Shown one piece after another: positions 40,995 to 50,198 of a DNA stretch of 64,000 nt. Made by a program: the position numbers and the translations under genes. The stretch comes from JAVVEZ01 sp032250895 (lineage in GTDB: Bacteria > Pseudomonadota > Gammaproteobacteria > Pseudomonadales > Pseudohongiellaceae), in contig JAVVEZ010000006.1 in NCBI GenBank assembly GCA_032250895.1, positions 1 to 64,000 of the forward strand, written 5' to 3'. How positions within the stretch are numbered: position 1 is the stretch's first letter; each line of letters begins with the position of its first letter. The notes beneath the pieces are model-generated. The model searched no databases. It saw only the letters and a program-made list of their open reading frames with translations, and had not been told where the DNA came from.

Positions 40995-41959
40995 TAATGG
41001 ACTATGAGGGCTTGAAGAAGGTTCTTGCCACGCATGCCCGGCTGGCACGCATCATCCCCCTGTTGCCGACGGACTTTCTGAGAGCATTCAGGCACGGTGA
41101 CTTTGCCGGCTGGGTGGCGGGTCTTCAGGCCTTGCCGATGCTCATCCCCGGCAGCTACGAATTGCGCGAGGGCGTCAGAATAGGCGCTCCTGATCAATGC
41201 ACGGAGCTCGAGCGGGATGCCCTGGAGCAGGCCTTGATGACCCTGCATCCCTGGCGCAAGGGGCCATTTGAACTCTTTGGCCTGGCGCTTGATACCGAGT
41301 GGCGTTCTGACTGGAAATGGGAGCGTCTCAGGCCTCATATCAGTCCTCTGGCAGGACGGACTGTACTCGATATCGGCTGTGGCAATGGCTATCACTGCTG
41401 GCGCATGGCAGGTGAAGGTGCCAGGTTTGTGCTGGGCGCGGATCCCCATTTGCTGTTCGTGATGCAGTATTGGGCGATTCGTCATTTCCTGCCTGAACCT
41501 GCCGTACATGTCATGCCGCTGGCGCTGGAAGATCTGCCTGCCAGACTGGAAGCATTTGATACGGTTTTTTCCATGGGCGTGCTCTATCACCGGCGTTCAC
41601 CACTGGATCATTTGCATGCCCTCGGAGACTGTCTGCGTCGTGGTGGGGAGCTGGTACTTGAAACCCTCGTGATCGATGGTGATGTGGGCCTGAGTCTGCT
41701 TCCGCAAGAACGTTACTGCCGGATGCCAAATGTGTGGTTTCTACCCACTTGTGCAGACCTGGAAAACTGGCTTGTGAAGTGTGGTTACAAAAATATTCGT
41801 CTTGTTGACGTCTCCACAACTTCGGTGGCAGAGCAGCGCAGCACAAAATGGATGAAATTTGATTCGCTGAGCCAGGGTCTCGATCCGAACTGTTCGGATC
41901 GGACCGTCGAGGGTTACCCGGCACCGAGGCGAGCTGTTCTGGTGGCTGAAAAGCCCTGA
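40991..41959 (+). CDS. cmoB: tRNA U34 carboxymethyltransferase
   Basis: This is a 322-residue enzyme transferring the carboxymethyl group of carboxy-SAM to 5-hydroxyuridine at tRNA position 34. The N-terminal region has RKGPFELFGLALDTEWRSDW. The SAM fold carries VLDIGCGNGYHCWRMAGEG, then DTVFSMGVLYHRRSPLDHL and a C-terminal TTSVAEQRSTKWM. The start overlaps the cmoA stop by 4 bp. A short palindrome (ctgaaaaactttttcag) straddles its stop codon and may help end transcription. Confidence 0.97.
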   Translation: MIMDYEGLKKVLATHARLARIIPLLPTDFLRAFRHGDFAGWVAGLQALPMLIPGSYELREGVRIGAPDQCTELERDALEQALMTLHPWRKGPFELFGLALDTEWRSDWKWERLRPHISPLAGRTVLDIGCGNGYHCWRMAGEGARFVLGADPHLLFVMQYWAIRHFLPEPAVHVMPLALEDLPARLEAFDTVFSMGVLYHRRSPLDHLHALGDCLRRGGELVLETLVIDGDVGLSLLPQERYCRMPNVWFLPTCADLENWLVKCGYKNIRLVDVSTTSVAEQRSTKWMKFDSLSQGLDPNCSDRTVEGYPAPRRAVLVAEKP

Positions 41960-42037
41960 AAAACTTTTTCAGCAGCCCTGAGCGCAAAAAAAATCCTTCT
42001 GTTGGGCCTAACTGGTGCATTCCTTGCTTACATAATG

Positions 42038-42145
42038 ACACTGTACAGGAAGTAACACTGTACCAGGACGAACTTAAAGAAAGCCCAAAAAAGCCCAGAA
42101 AAGAAAGCCCAGAAAAGAAAGCCAAGAAAAGAAAGCCAAGAAAAG
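42038..42145 (+). repeat. Direct repeats upstream of the RAYT gene
   Basis: Two copies of acactgtac lie 17 bp apart (42038-42046 and 42055-42063), within tacataatgacactgtacagg and its partner. They are followed by a purine-rich tandem array (about 42076-42145) of 14-15 bp units of the type agaaaagaaagccc, four to five copies. The array ends about 15 bp before the RAYT start. It may be regulatory, or the unwound site of a former insertion. Confidence 0.7.
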
Positions 42146-42160
42146 GATGATGAGATTACC

Positions 42161-43132
42161 ATGGCCAGACCATTACGAATCGAATACCCCAATGCGTATT
42201 ATCATGTCTGCAACAGAGGCGAAGGCCGGAAAAATATTTTTCCCGGGCCCGAGTATTATGATGTTTTTCTGACGGGGCTCGCTGATGCCTGTGCGCGCCT
42301 GAATGTAGAGGTTTTGAGCTACTGCATTTTAAAAAATGAGTATCACCTGCTGCTGAAAACCCCGGAAGGAAATCTGAGCCGTTTTATGCGCCAGGTTGAC
42401 GGACTGTACACGCAGAATTTCCAAAAACTGAAAAAATCCAAGGGATCGATCTTCAGGGCACGTTACAAGGCGGTACTGGTGCAGGCCGAGCCTTACCTGT
42501 TGCCGCTTTCCCGTTATCTGCACTGTTTGCCGCTTAAACAGCGTGTCGGGATTCGGGATTATGAATGGTCCAGTTATCGTTTCTTTAGCTCCAGAGCCAA
42601 GGCGCCCGTGTGGTTGAAGCGGGACGAAATTCTTGAAAAATTTGCTCCGGGGTCGCGCCCTGCGAATCGTTATGCCGCCTATGTGGCGGAAGGTGTGGAC
42701 AAGGAATTGAGCCATTTTTATGGCAAAAAGAACCTGCTATCCATCCTGGGTGATGAAAAATTCAAAAAGAAGGTGCAGGCGGGTTCCTCTTCCGATACGG
42801 CCCGTGGAGTTTCCCGGGGAGCCATCGCCAGAATGAGACCACCCGTTAAACAGGTGGTGAAAACGGTAGCCGATCATTTCAAGGTGACGGAAGACAGTAT
42901 TTACCGTGCGGCCCGCGGACCCGGTTCCAAAAATCTGCCACGCTGGATATCCATGCATCTTTGCCAGGAACTGTCAGGTGTCACCCTGCAGGTGATCGCA
43001 CAACGCTTCGGGCTCAAGCGCTATGGCACGGTTTCCACCACGATTGGAAAACTGAAGGCGGAAGTCGACAGTGCGCCCAGGGTGCAGGGGTCCATCAACA
43101 AGCTGGCGGGTCAGCTGTCGCCCTCCCGGTGA
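42161..43132 (+). CDS. Y1-transposase-like RAYT protein with DnaA-C-like tail and altered HUH motif
   Basis: This is a 323-residue protein of the REP-associated tyrosine transposase (IS200/IS605 Y1) superfamily. It begins MARPLRIEYPNAYYHVCNRG and has the typical GSIFRARYKAVLVQ. The metal-binding HUH motif, normally His-hydrophobic-His (NHYH), reads NEYH here (residues 59-62), so the first histidine is glutamate. The presumed catalytic tyrosine remains in LSRYLH (Y119), but the usual NPVRA following it is degenerate. Residues about 225-305 carry a DnaA domain-IV-like helix-turn-helix (GVTLQVIAQRFGLKRYGTVS), found in a subset of this family. No terminal inverted repeats were seen, so it is likely domesticated or inactive. 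Confidence 0.87.
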   Translation: MARPLRIEYPNAYYHVCNRGEGRKNIFPGPEYYDVFLTGLADACARLNVEVLSYCILKNEYHLLLKTPEGNLSRFMRQVDGLYTQNFQKLKKSKGSIFRARYKAVLVQAEPYLLPLSRYLHCLPLKQRVGIRDYEWSSYRFFSSRAKAPVWLKRDEILEKFAPGSRPANRYAAYVAEGVDKELSHFYGKKNLLSILGDEKFKKKVQAGSSSDTARGVSRGAIARMRPPVKQVVKTVADHFKVTEDSIYRAARGPGSKNLPRWISMHLCQELSGVTLQVIAQRFGLKRYGTVSTTIGKLKAEVDSAPRVQGSINKLAGQLSPSR

Positions 43133-43265
43133 ATGTCACTGTTCAGGGTTCCCTGCGGGGTGTCCACCCATTCTGTGCGGGGCTTCCCTGTTCGGGAGGC
43201 TGCCCCTTGTAATTCAGCGTTCGCTGTATACACTTCCTGCTTGGACAGTAAACAGGCAGGTAATC

Positions 43266-45050
43266 ATGAGCAGTGCTACCCGGACCACTGGCGCCATTGA
43301 CAGGCCGCTTGAGTTGAAGCGCCTTCTTGGCGAGCTGCGCGAGGCAGGCAGAATCAGCCAGGAACAGGTGGATACGGTGCTGGCAATACGCCGGAGCCGG
43401 GAACAACAGAAATGGCACCTGCTGGCCTTTCTTGCCGCGCAGAATCTGGAAGATATGGCCCGGCCCGGGAAAAAGCTCGATATTGAGACGCTGACCCGCT
43501 TTCTCGCGGATCTCTCCGGGCAGGACTATTATCGGATTGATCCGCTCGGCATCGATGCGGCGAAGGTCACCGAGGTCATGTCCTACGCCTTCACCCAGCG
43601 CCACAGAATTCTGGCTGTGCAGGTATCGCCGTTTGAGGTCACCATTGCCAGCGCCGAGCCTTTTGTGGGTAACTGGGAAGCAGACCTCGAGCATGTGCTG
43701 CGCCGTCCCATCCGTCGCGTGGTTGCGAACCCTGTTGAGTTGCAAAGGCTGACAACGGAGCTTTACCGGCTGGCAACGTCCATCAGCCTGGCCAACCATA
43801 AGGATGGTGCCAAGGCTTCGGGTCTGGGCAACCTCGAACAAATGCTGGAACTGGGCAAGCTCAAGGACCCGGAGGCCAATGACCAGCACATCGTCAATAT
43901 CGTGGACTGGTTGTTGCAATACGCTTTTGAACAGCGAGCCAGTGATATTCATATCGAACCGCGCCGGGAAGTGGGAAATGTGCGCTTCCGCATCGATGGC
44001 GTACTGTATACCGTGTACCAGATTCCCATGCAGGTGATGAACGCCGTCACCAGTCGCCTGAAAATTCTTGGGCGCATGAATGTCGCAGAAAAACGCCGCC
44101 CCCAGGATGGTCGCCTGAAGACCAAGAGCCCGGAAGGGGATGAGGTTGAATTGCGCCTGTCCACGTTGCCGACGGCCTTCGGTGAAAAAATGGTGCTGCG
44201 TATTTTTGATCCGGATGTGCTGCTGAAATCGTTTGTCGAACTGGGACTGGGTGACAAGGATCTGGTCCGTTGGGAAAGCATGATCAGGCAGAAGCACGGC
44301 ATCGTGTTGATTACCGGACCCACTGGCAGCGGCAAAACCACCACGCTGTATTCGACACTGAAAACGCTGGCGACCAAGGAAGTGAATGTCTGTACGATTG
44401 AAGACCCGATAGAAATGGTGGAGCCCAGTTTCAACCAGATGCAGGTGCAGGAAAATATTGATCTGACCTTTGCCGGTGGCGTCAGAGCTTTGTTGAGGCA
44501 GGACCCCGATATCGTGATGATCGGCGAGATCAGGGATCTGGACACAGCAGAGATGGCGATTCAGGCGGCCCTGACCGGACATCTGGTATTCTCGACCCTT
44601 CACACCAATGACGCGCCGACGGCAATTACCCGTCTGCTTGAATTGGGTATTGCCCCTTATCTGATCAAGGCAACCCTGCTGGGAGTCATGGCGCAGAGGC
44701 TGGTGCGGGTCTTGTGCAGCCACTGCAAAGTCAGGCAGGCGATCGATGCCCAGACCTGGGAACGGCTGACCAGCCCCTGGAAGCTGGCCAGGCCCAGCCA
44801 TGTCTATGGGCCAGGTGCCTGCCTGGAATGTCGGGAAACCGGTTTCAAGGGTCGGGAGGGCATCTATGAGGTCATGCCGCTCACCGAAACCCTGCAAGCA
44901 TTGGCCGAAGACAAATCCGATCTGCCCCGGCTGAGGCGCCAGGCCTACCAGGAAGGCATGTTCAGTTTGCGCATGAGCGGCATCCAGAAAGTGGCAGCCG
45001 GCATCACCACGGTCAATGAAGTGCTCAGAGTCAGTCCCGAAAATTCATGA
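43266..45050 (+). CDS. PilB/GspE-type secretion or pilus ATPase
   Basis: This is a 594-residue hexameric ATPase of the type II secretion/type IV pilus family. An N-terminal MshEN-like region is followed by the catalytic core. It has the Asp box ASDIHIEPRREVGNVRFRID, Walker A ITGPTGSGKTTTLYS, a GEIRD Walker B, a His box (GHLVFSTLHTND) and a zinc-binding tetracysteine (CSHC ... CLEC, near 490-525). ATG 43266 is the first plausible start. Classic partners (pilC, pilD, gspF) are not in the window, so the machine it drives is unknown. It overlaps glnE by 4 bp, an unusual coupling. Confidence 0.94.
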   Translation: MSSATRTTGAIDRPLELKRLLGELREAGRISQEQVDTVLAIRRSREQQKWHLLAFLAAQNLEDMARPGKKLDIETLTRFLADLSGQDYYRIDPLGIDAAKVTEVMSYAFTQRHRILAVQVSPFEVTIASAEPFVGNWEADLEHVLRRPIRRVVANPVELQRLTTELYRLATSISLANHKDGAKASGLGNLEQMLELGKLKDPEANDQHIVNIVDWLLQYAFEQRASDIHIEPRREVGNVRFRIDGVLYTVYQIPMQVMNAVTSRLKILGRMNVAEKRRPQDGRLKTKSPEGDEVELRLSTLPTAFGEKMVLRIFDPDVLLKSFVELGLGDKDLVRWESMIRQKHGIVLITGPTGSGKTTTLYSTLKTLATKEVNVCTIEDPIEMVEPSFNQMQVQENIDLTFAGGVRALLRQDPDIVMIGEIRDLDTAEMAIQAALTGHLVFSTLHTNDAPTAITRLLELGIAPYLIKATLLGVMAQRLVRVLCSHCKVRQAIDAQTWERLTSPWKLARPSHVYGPGACLECRETGFKGREGIYEVMPLTETLQALAEDKSDLPRLRRQAYQEGMFSLRMSGIQKVAAGITTVNEVLRVSPENS

Positions 45051-48028
45051 AACCATTTCCTCCATCCGCTCTCGCTGGCATGCCACAGAATATCCAGGGC
45101 CTGATAAAACGCTACTGGCAAAACATTCAGGTGCATGAGCCGGAGTCTATCGCGCTTGAAGCGCTCGTTACTGACAATCCGGAATTGCCGGAAATGCTGG
45201 CCAGGGTTTTTGCCGCCAGCGATTATGCGGGAATTCTGTGTGGAAAAAATCCAGGCTTGTTGCTGAATCTGATCACAAGCGGCGATCTCGATATCAGCTA
45301 CCCAGACTGGGACAGTCACCTGCAAAAAATGGTGCTGGAGTACGAATTCATCAAGCCGGCCACGTGGCAGGAAGGGGAGACCGGGTTGAAGCGTTTCCTG
45401 CGCAAATTCCGGCAACGGGAAATGCTGCGCATCATCTGGCGTGATCTTTCCGGGAAAGCGAATTTGATTCAAACCTGTGCTGATATCTCCAATCTGGCGG
45501 ATGTCTGTATAAATTTTTCGCTTGCCCACCTGGCTGAATGGTGTGAGTTGGAGTGGGGCAGCCCTGTGGATGACACGGGCGAAAGGCAGTCCCTGGTGGT
45601 TCTGGCGATGGGGAAATACGGGGCGCAGGAACTGAACCTGTCGTCTGATATCGATTTGATCTTCGCATTCCCGGAAAATGGCGAAACCCGTGTTCCGGAG
45701 AATCAGAATGGTCCGGGGAAAAAAGTACGCAGTTGCACCATCCAGGCTTTTTTCATCAAGCTTGGCCAGCGTTTGATCGACGTGCTGGATACGCCTACCG
45801 AAGATGGCTTTGTGTTTCGCGTGGACATGCGTTTGCGGCCTTATGGCGGCGCGGGTGGCCTGGCGCTGAGTTTCGGCGCCCTGGAAGAATATTATCAGAG
45901 CCAGGGACGGGACTGGGAACGCTTCGCCATGGTCAAGGCCAGAGTGGTGAGCGGTTCGCCACAGGCCGGTGCTGAGTTGATGGAGACCTTGCGCCCTTTC
46001 GTCTATCGACGTTACCTGGATTTTGCGACGATCGAGGCACTCCGGGATATGAAACGCCTGATCGGGCAGCAGGTCAGGCGCAAAGGTATGGAACAGAACA
46101 TCAAGCTGGGCAGGGGCGGCATCCGGGAGCTTGAATTCATTGTTCAGGTATTACAGCTGATCCATGGTGGCCGCAATAAAAAGCTTCAGCAGCCATCCCT
46201 GTTTGCGGCACTGGCAGTGCTTGTTGAAGATGCCTATCTGGATGCAGCAGAGGGCGCGAAGCTGGAAGCCAGTTATCAATTTCTGCGCAGACTGGAAAAT
46301 TGTCTGCAGGCCCTGGCAGACCAGCAGACCCAGCAGCTGCCCGACGAGCCTGAAAATTGCCAGCGCATAGCATTGGCCATGGCATACGAAAACTGGGAAC
46401 AGTTGGTGATGGCGCTTGACGGACATCGAGAGCAGGTGGCTCGACAATTCGACGAAATCATCAGGGAGGAAGGCCGTGTCGAACATGAAGGAGAAGATGA
46501 GGATGGTGTGCTCGGCAGTCTATGGCAGGGTCAACTGGAAGACGAGGTGGCATTGAACGCTTTGCAGGCCAGAGGTTTCGAGGAGCCGGCGGTCGTGCTC
46601 GAGGCCATAAGTACCTACCGCAGCAGTAAACAATACCTGGCTCTGGAAAAAACCGGCAGGGAACGTTTGAATCGTTTTATGGCCGTGCTGCTTGCCGTGG
46701 CCGGACATACCGAGTCTCCGGATCTTGCTTTCATCCGTGTGTTCAGTTTCGTGCAGGCCGTGACCCGGCGCACGGCCTATCTGGTACTCTTGCTGGAAAA
46801 TGCTCTTGCGCTCAGACAGCTGGTGGATCTTTGTGCCGCCAGTCCTTGGATAGTTGAATATTTATCCAAATATCCGGTATTGCTCGATGAACTGTTGAAA
46901 CCGCTGTCCACCCCGCCGGACAAAAATGAATTGATTGCGGATATCCGGCAGCAGTTGCTGCGTATCCCGGCTGATGACTTTGATCAGCAGATGGAAAGCC
47001 TGCGTTACTTCAAACAGGCACACGTGTTGAAAGTGGCTGCCGCAGATATTGCCAAGACCATGCCGCTGATGAAAATAAGCGATTACCTCAGCTATATTGC
47101 CGAGGTGGTGCTGGAGCAGGTTCTGGAATTATCCTGGGATTTCCTGGTAAGCCGCCATGGCTATCCCGCCAATGCCGCAGGCGAATATGGCACCATGGAT
47201 TTTGTCATCATTGCCTACGGCAAGCTGGGCGGCATAGAGCTCAATTACGGCTCCGATCTGGATCTGGTTTTTCTTCATGATGGCCATCAGGAGCTGGCAA
47301 CAAGGGCGGGTGTCCAGCAGCGGCAACTGAACAGCACATCATTTTATGCCAGGCTTGGACAGCGCATCATTACCATGCTCAACACCTTCACGATATCCGG
47401 ACGCCTGTACGAGGTGGATACGCGCCTGCGACCATCGGGAGCTTCGGGTTCGCTGGTGAGTTCACTCAGTGCCTTTGCACAGTATCAGCATGAGAATGCC
47501 TGGACCTGGGAACATCAGGCTCTGGTGCGTGCCCGGCCGGTGGCCGGGGAACAGAATATGGCCCGGCAGTTTTATGAGATCAGATGGCAGGTGCTGGTCA
47601 AGGCAAGAGACCGGGAAAAACTGAGGCAGGACGTTGTCGACATGCGCAGGCGGATGCGTGAGGAACTCGGCAGCAAGCCACATCGTTCTGCTGCCGTATT
47701 CCATCTGAAGCATGATGAAGGTGGCATTGTCGATATTGAATTCATCGTGCAGTATCTGGTTCTGTCAGCGGCGGCGGACTGTCCTGAACTGCTGGATTAT
47801 CCGGACAACATGCGCCTGCTTGAAATAGCCATGAAACATGGCTTGCTGACCGAAGAGGAAGGGATTCAACTGCAAGAAAGCTACATAGCCTATCGTTCCG
47901 GCCTGCACAGGCAAGCCCTGCAGAACTCTGGCAGCGAGGTGTCAGGGAGCAGCTATGAAAAGGAGAGGAAGGCCGTCACGGCAATCTGGAGCAAGGTTTT
48001 TTCAGAAGAGCAGGCAGGTTCACGTTGA
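45047..48028 (+). CDS. glnE: Bifunctional glutamine synthetase adenylyltransferase/deadenylase
   Basis: This is a 993-residue cytoplasmic enzyme that adenylylates and deadenylylates glutamine synthetase in response to PII and glutamine. Two nucleotidyltransferase motifs are visible: MGKYGAQELNLSSDIDLIF (near 187) and YGKLGGIELNYGSDLDLVF (near 724). Further hallmarks are RVDMRLRPYGGAGGLA, IKLGRGGIRELEFIVQ and EVDTRLRPSGASGSLVSS. Length is normal. It begins inside the ATPase gene and ends overlapping waaF (TTGA), linking nitrogen control to LPS genes as in pseudomonads, but without ilvE between them. Confidence 0.97.
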   Translation: MKPFPPSALAGMPQNIQGLIKRYWQNIQVHEPESIALEALVTDNPELPEMLARVFAASDYAGILCGKNPGLLLNLITSGDLDISYPDWDSHLQKMVLEYEFIKPATWQEGETGLKRFLRKFRQREMLRIIWRDLSGKANLIQTCADISNLADVCINFSLAHLAEWCELEWGSPVDDTGERQSLVVLAMGKYGAQELNLSSDIDLIFAFPENGETRVPENQNGPGKKVRSCTIQAFFIKLGQRLIDVLDTPTEDGFVFRVDMRLRPYGGAGGLALSFGALEEYYQSQGRDWERFAMVKARVVSGSPQAGAELMETLRPFVYRRYLDFATIEALRDMKRLIGQQVRRKGMEQNIKLGRGGIRELEFIVQVLQLIHGGRNKKLQQPSLFAALAVLVEDAYLDAAEGAKLEASYQFLRRLENCLQALADQQTQQLPDEPENCQRIALAMAYENWEQLVMALDGHREQVARQFDEIIREEGRVEHEGEDEDGVLGSLWQGQLEDEVALNALQARGFEEPAVVLEAISTYRSSKQYLALEKTGRERLNRFMAVLLAVAGHTESPDLAFIRVFSFVQAVTRRTAYLVLLLENALALRQLVDLCAASPWIVEYLSKYPVLLDELLKPLSTPPDKNELIADIRQQLLRIPADDFDQQMESLRYFKQAHVLKVAAADIAKTMPLMKISDYLSYIAEVVLEQVLELSWDFLVSRHGYPANAAGEYGTMDFVIIAYGKLGGIELNYGSDLDLVFLHDGHQELATRAGVQQRQLNSTSFYARLGQRIITMLNTFTISGRLYEVDTRLRPSGASGSLVSSLSAFAQYQHENAWTWEHQALVRARPVAGEQNMARQFYEIRWQVLVKARDREKLRQDVVDMRRRMREELGSKPHRSAAVFHLKHDEGGIVDIEFIVQYLVLSAAADCPELLDYPDNMRLLEIAMKHGLLTEEEGIQLQESYIAYRSGLHRQALQNSGSEVSGSSYEKERKAVTAIWSKVFSEEQAGSR

Positions 48029-49053
48029 ACATTCTGGTGGTGGGGCCATCCTGGGTGGGTGACATGGTCATGGCGCAGAGCCTGTTCATGCTGCTTGCCA
48101 AAAACGATCCGGAGCTTGCCATCGATGTGCTGGCGCCGGCATGGTCATTGCCTCTGCTCGAACGAATGCCGGAAGTAAGAACGGCGCTGGCCATGCCGGT
48201 GGGGCATGGCCAGCTGCAGCTTATGACCCGTTATCGACTGGGCAGGGCGCTGGCGGAGAAGGCCTATCAGCAGGCCATTGTATTGCCCAATTCCTTCAAG
48301 TCCGCCCTGGTGCCCTGGTTCGCCGGCATTCCCTTGCGCACCGGTTGGCGCGGTGAGGCCCGATCCTGGCTGCTGAATGATTGCCGGGTGCTTGACAGGA
48401 AGAAGTACCCACTGATGATGGAACGCTTTGCCGCGCTGGCCGTTCCGGAAAACAGTGCCCTGCCGACACCCCTGCCGACCCCTGCCCTGCAGGTGCAGGC
48501 CGCCGGGCAGGAAAAAGCACGGACAAAGTTTTCGTTGTCATTGTCCCGGCCGGTATTGCTTGTCTGTCCCGGGGCAGAATTTGGTGCCAGCAAGCAATGG
48601 CCGGCGCAGCACTATGCCGCAGTGGCGGCAGCGGCCATCGCCCAGGGCCGGCAAATCTGGTTGCTGGGCTCGGCAAATGACTGTCAGGTGGGCGCGGAAA
48701 TTTACCAGAGCCTGCCCGGGGCCTTGCGGGAACATTGCAAGGATCTGACGGGCAGGACCACGCTGGCCGAGGCCATCGACCTGATGTCACTCAGCCAGGC
48801 CGTCATCAGTAATGATTCGGGCCTGATGCATGTGGCGGCGGCTCTCGATAGGCCCCTGGTGGTCATCTACGGTTCAACGTCACCGGCGTTTACGCCGCCG
48901 CTTGCCAGACAGGCCAGAACCTTGTCCCTGAACCTGGCGTGCAGCCCATGCTATAAGCGCCGTTGCCCCTTGTCGGGTACGGAACATCTGAAATGCCTGC
49001 GCGAGCTGAAGCCGATGCTGGCGCTAGAGGCACTAAGGAGCCTGGAGCATTGA
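48025..49053 (+). CDS. waaF: LPS heptosyltransferase II
   Basis: This is a 342-residue glycosyltransferase family 9 enzyme adding the second heptose to the inner core. It begins NILVVGPSWVGDMVMAQSLF and contains GAEFGASKQWPAQHYA and the GT9 nucleotide-sugar motif ISNDSGLMHVAAALDRPLV. It acts at the cytoplasmic face of the inner membrane with ADP-heptose from the HldE pathway. The TTG start overlaps the glnE stop. Confidence 0.95.
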   Translation: MNILVVGPSWVGDMVMAQSLFMLLAKNDPELAIDVLAPAWSLPLLERMPEVRTALAMPVGHGQLQLMTRYRLGRALAEKAYQQAIVLPNSFKSALVPWFAGIPLRTGWRGEARSWLLNDCRVLDRKKYPLMMERFAALAVPENSALPTPLPTPALQVQAAGQEKARTKFSLSLSRPVLLVCPGAEFGASKQWPAQHYAAVAAAAIAQGRQIWLLGSANDCQVGAEIYQSLPGALREHCKDLTGRTTLAEAIDLMSLSQAVISNDSGLMHVAAALDRPLVVIYGSTSPAFTPPLARQARTLSLNLACSPCYKRRCPLSGTEHLKCLRELKPMLALEALRSLEH

Positions 49054-49090
49054 TATTTTCCTCTTCTCCAGGATTTGAGACTAAAAATAA

Positions 49091-50179
49091 ATGCGTATCC
49101 TGATCGTAAAAGTTTCTTCCATGGGAGATATCATCCACACATTGCCCGCGCTTACGGACGCTTTTCATGCAAAAAAAGATGTGTATTTTGATTGGGTGGT
49201 GGAAGAGGCTTTTACTGAAATTCCAGGCTGGCACCCGGCTGTGGACAGGGTCATTCCGGTAGCTTTCAGGCGCTGGCGCCAGGCGCCTTACCGTGCCTGG
49301 CGCAGCGGAGAGTTTCAGGAATTCAGGAAGAATCTTCAACAACAGCCGTATGATCTCGTGCTCGATGCCCAGGGTCTGATCAAGAGTGGCGTGATCAGTG
49401 CCCTCGCGCGTGGCCAGGTCGCAGGGCAAAGCAAAAATACCATCAGAGAACCACTGGCAACATTATTTTATGACAGGGTCTACACGATTCCATGGCAGCA
49501 ACATGCGGTGGAACGCGTCAGAGCTCTTTTTGCGCAGGCTTTGGATTATCCCCGGGACAGGACCTCCTGTGACTATGGCATCGACCTGGGCAGGATCACG
49601 AACAAGCTTCCGGCAAAAGACAATACGGTGGTATTTCTTCATGGCACCAGCTGGGATTCCAAAAAATGGCCCGGGCAGTACTGGCAGCAACTGGCCCGTC
49701 TGGCCGGACGGGGCGGCTTCAGGGTCAAGGTGCTATGGGGTAATCAGGAGGAGCTGCGCTGTGCCAGAGTCATCGCTGAAGCCGCCGCCAATGTCGAGGT
49801 TCAGGACCGTTTGTCTCTGAACGGTGTTGCCAGTGTGTTGCTGAGCGCCCGGGCCATCGTTGCCGTCGATACCGGCCTGGCGCATCTGGCCGCCGCCCTC
49901 GATCTGCCGGTGGTGGCCATTTATGGGGCGTCGAACCCGGCATTGACGGGCACTTATGGACGCGAGCAGGTGCATCTCAAATCCAGCTTTGGCTGTTCGC
50001 CCTGTCTGAATAAAAAATGCCGCTACCGGGGTGCGTCCGTAACCAGCCATTATGATGACAAGGTTTTTCAGGTGCGCCCCCCGTGTTATTCGGATAATCC
50101 CCCGGAACTTGTATGGGAACAAATCATGGCTTTGATGAAGGGAGACAAGGCACGTCTTGACAGCCTGTCGGGTGGCTGA
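49091..50179 (+). CDS. waaC: LPS heptosyltransferase I
   Basis: This is a 362-residue GT9 enzyme adding the first heptose to Kdo. The start MRILIVKVSSMGDIIHTLPA is typical, then QGLIKSGVISALARG and HGTSWDSKKWPGQYW. The C-terminal AVDTGLAHLAAALDLPVVAIYG carries the acceptor/donor residues. It follows waaF after 37 bp, in the usual F-C-G-P order. Confidence 0.96.
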   Translation: MRILIVKVSSMGDIIHTLPALTDAFHAKKDVYFDWVVEEAFTEIPGWHPAVDRVIPVAFRRWRQAPYRAWRSGEFQEFRKNLQQQPYDLVLDAQGLIKSGVISALARGQVAGQSKNTIREPLATLFYDRVYTIPWQQHAVERVRALFAQALDYPRDRTSCDYGIDLGRITNKLPAKDNTVVFLHGTSWDSKKWPGQYWQQLARLAGRGGFRVKVLWGNQEELRCARVIAEAAANVEVQDRLSLNGVASVLLSARAIVAVDTGLAHLAAALDLPVVAIYGASNPALTGTYGREQVHLKSSFGCSPCLNKKCRYRGASVTSHYDDKVFQVRPPCYSDNPPELVWEQIMALMKGDKARLDSLSGG

Positions 50180-50198
50180 AGGCAAGCCTGTTCAATGT

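Noticed and set aside
42076..42145. Possible CRISPR array
   Set aside because: The units are contiguous 14-15 bp purine repeats with no spacers and no cas genes.
43143..44897. Minus-strand open frame of about 584 codons
   Set aside because: It is the mirror of the PilB-like ATPase, which shows all catalytic motifs.
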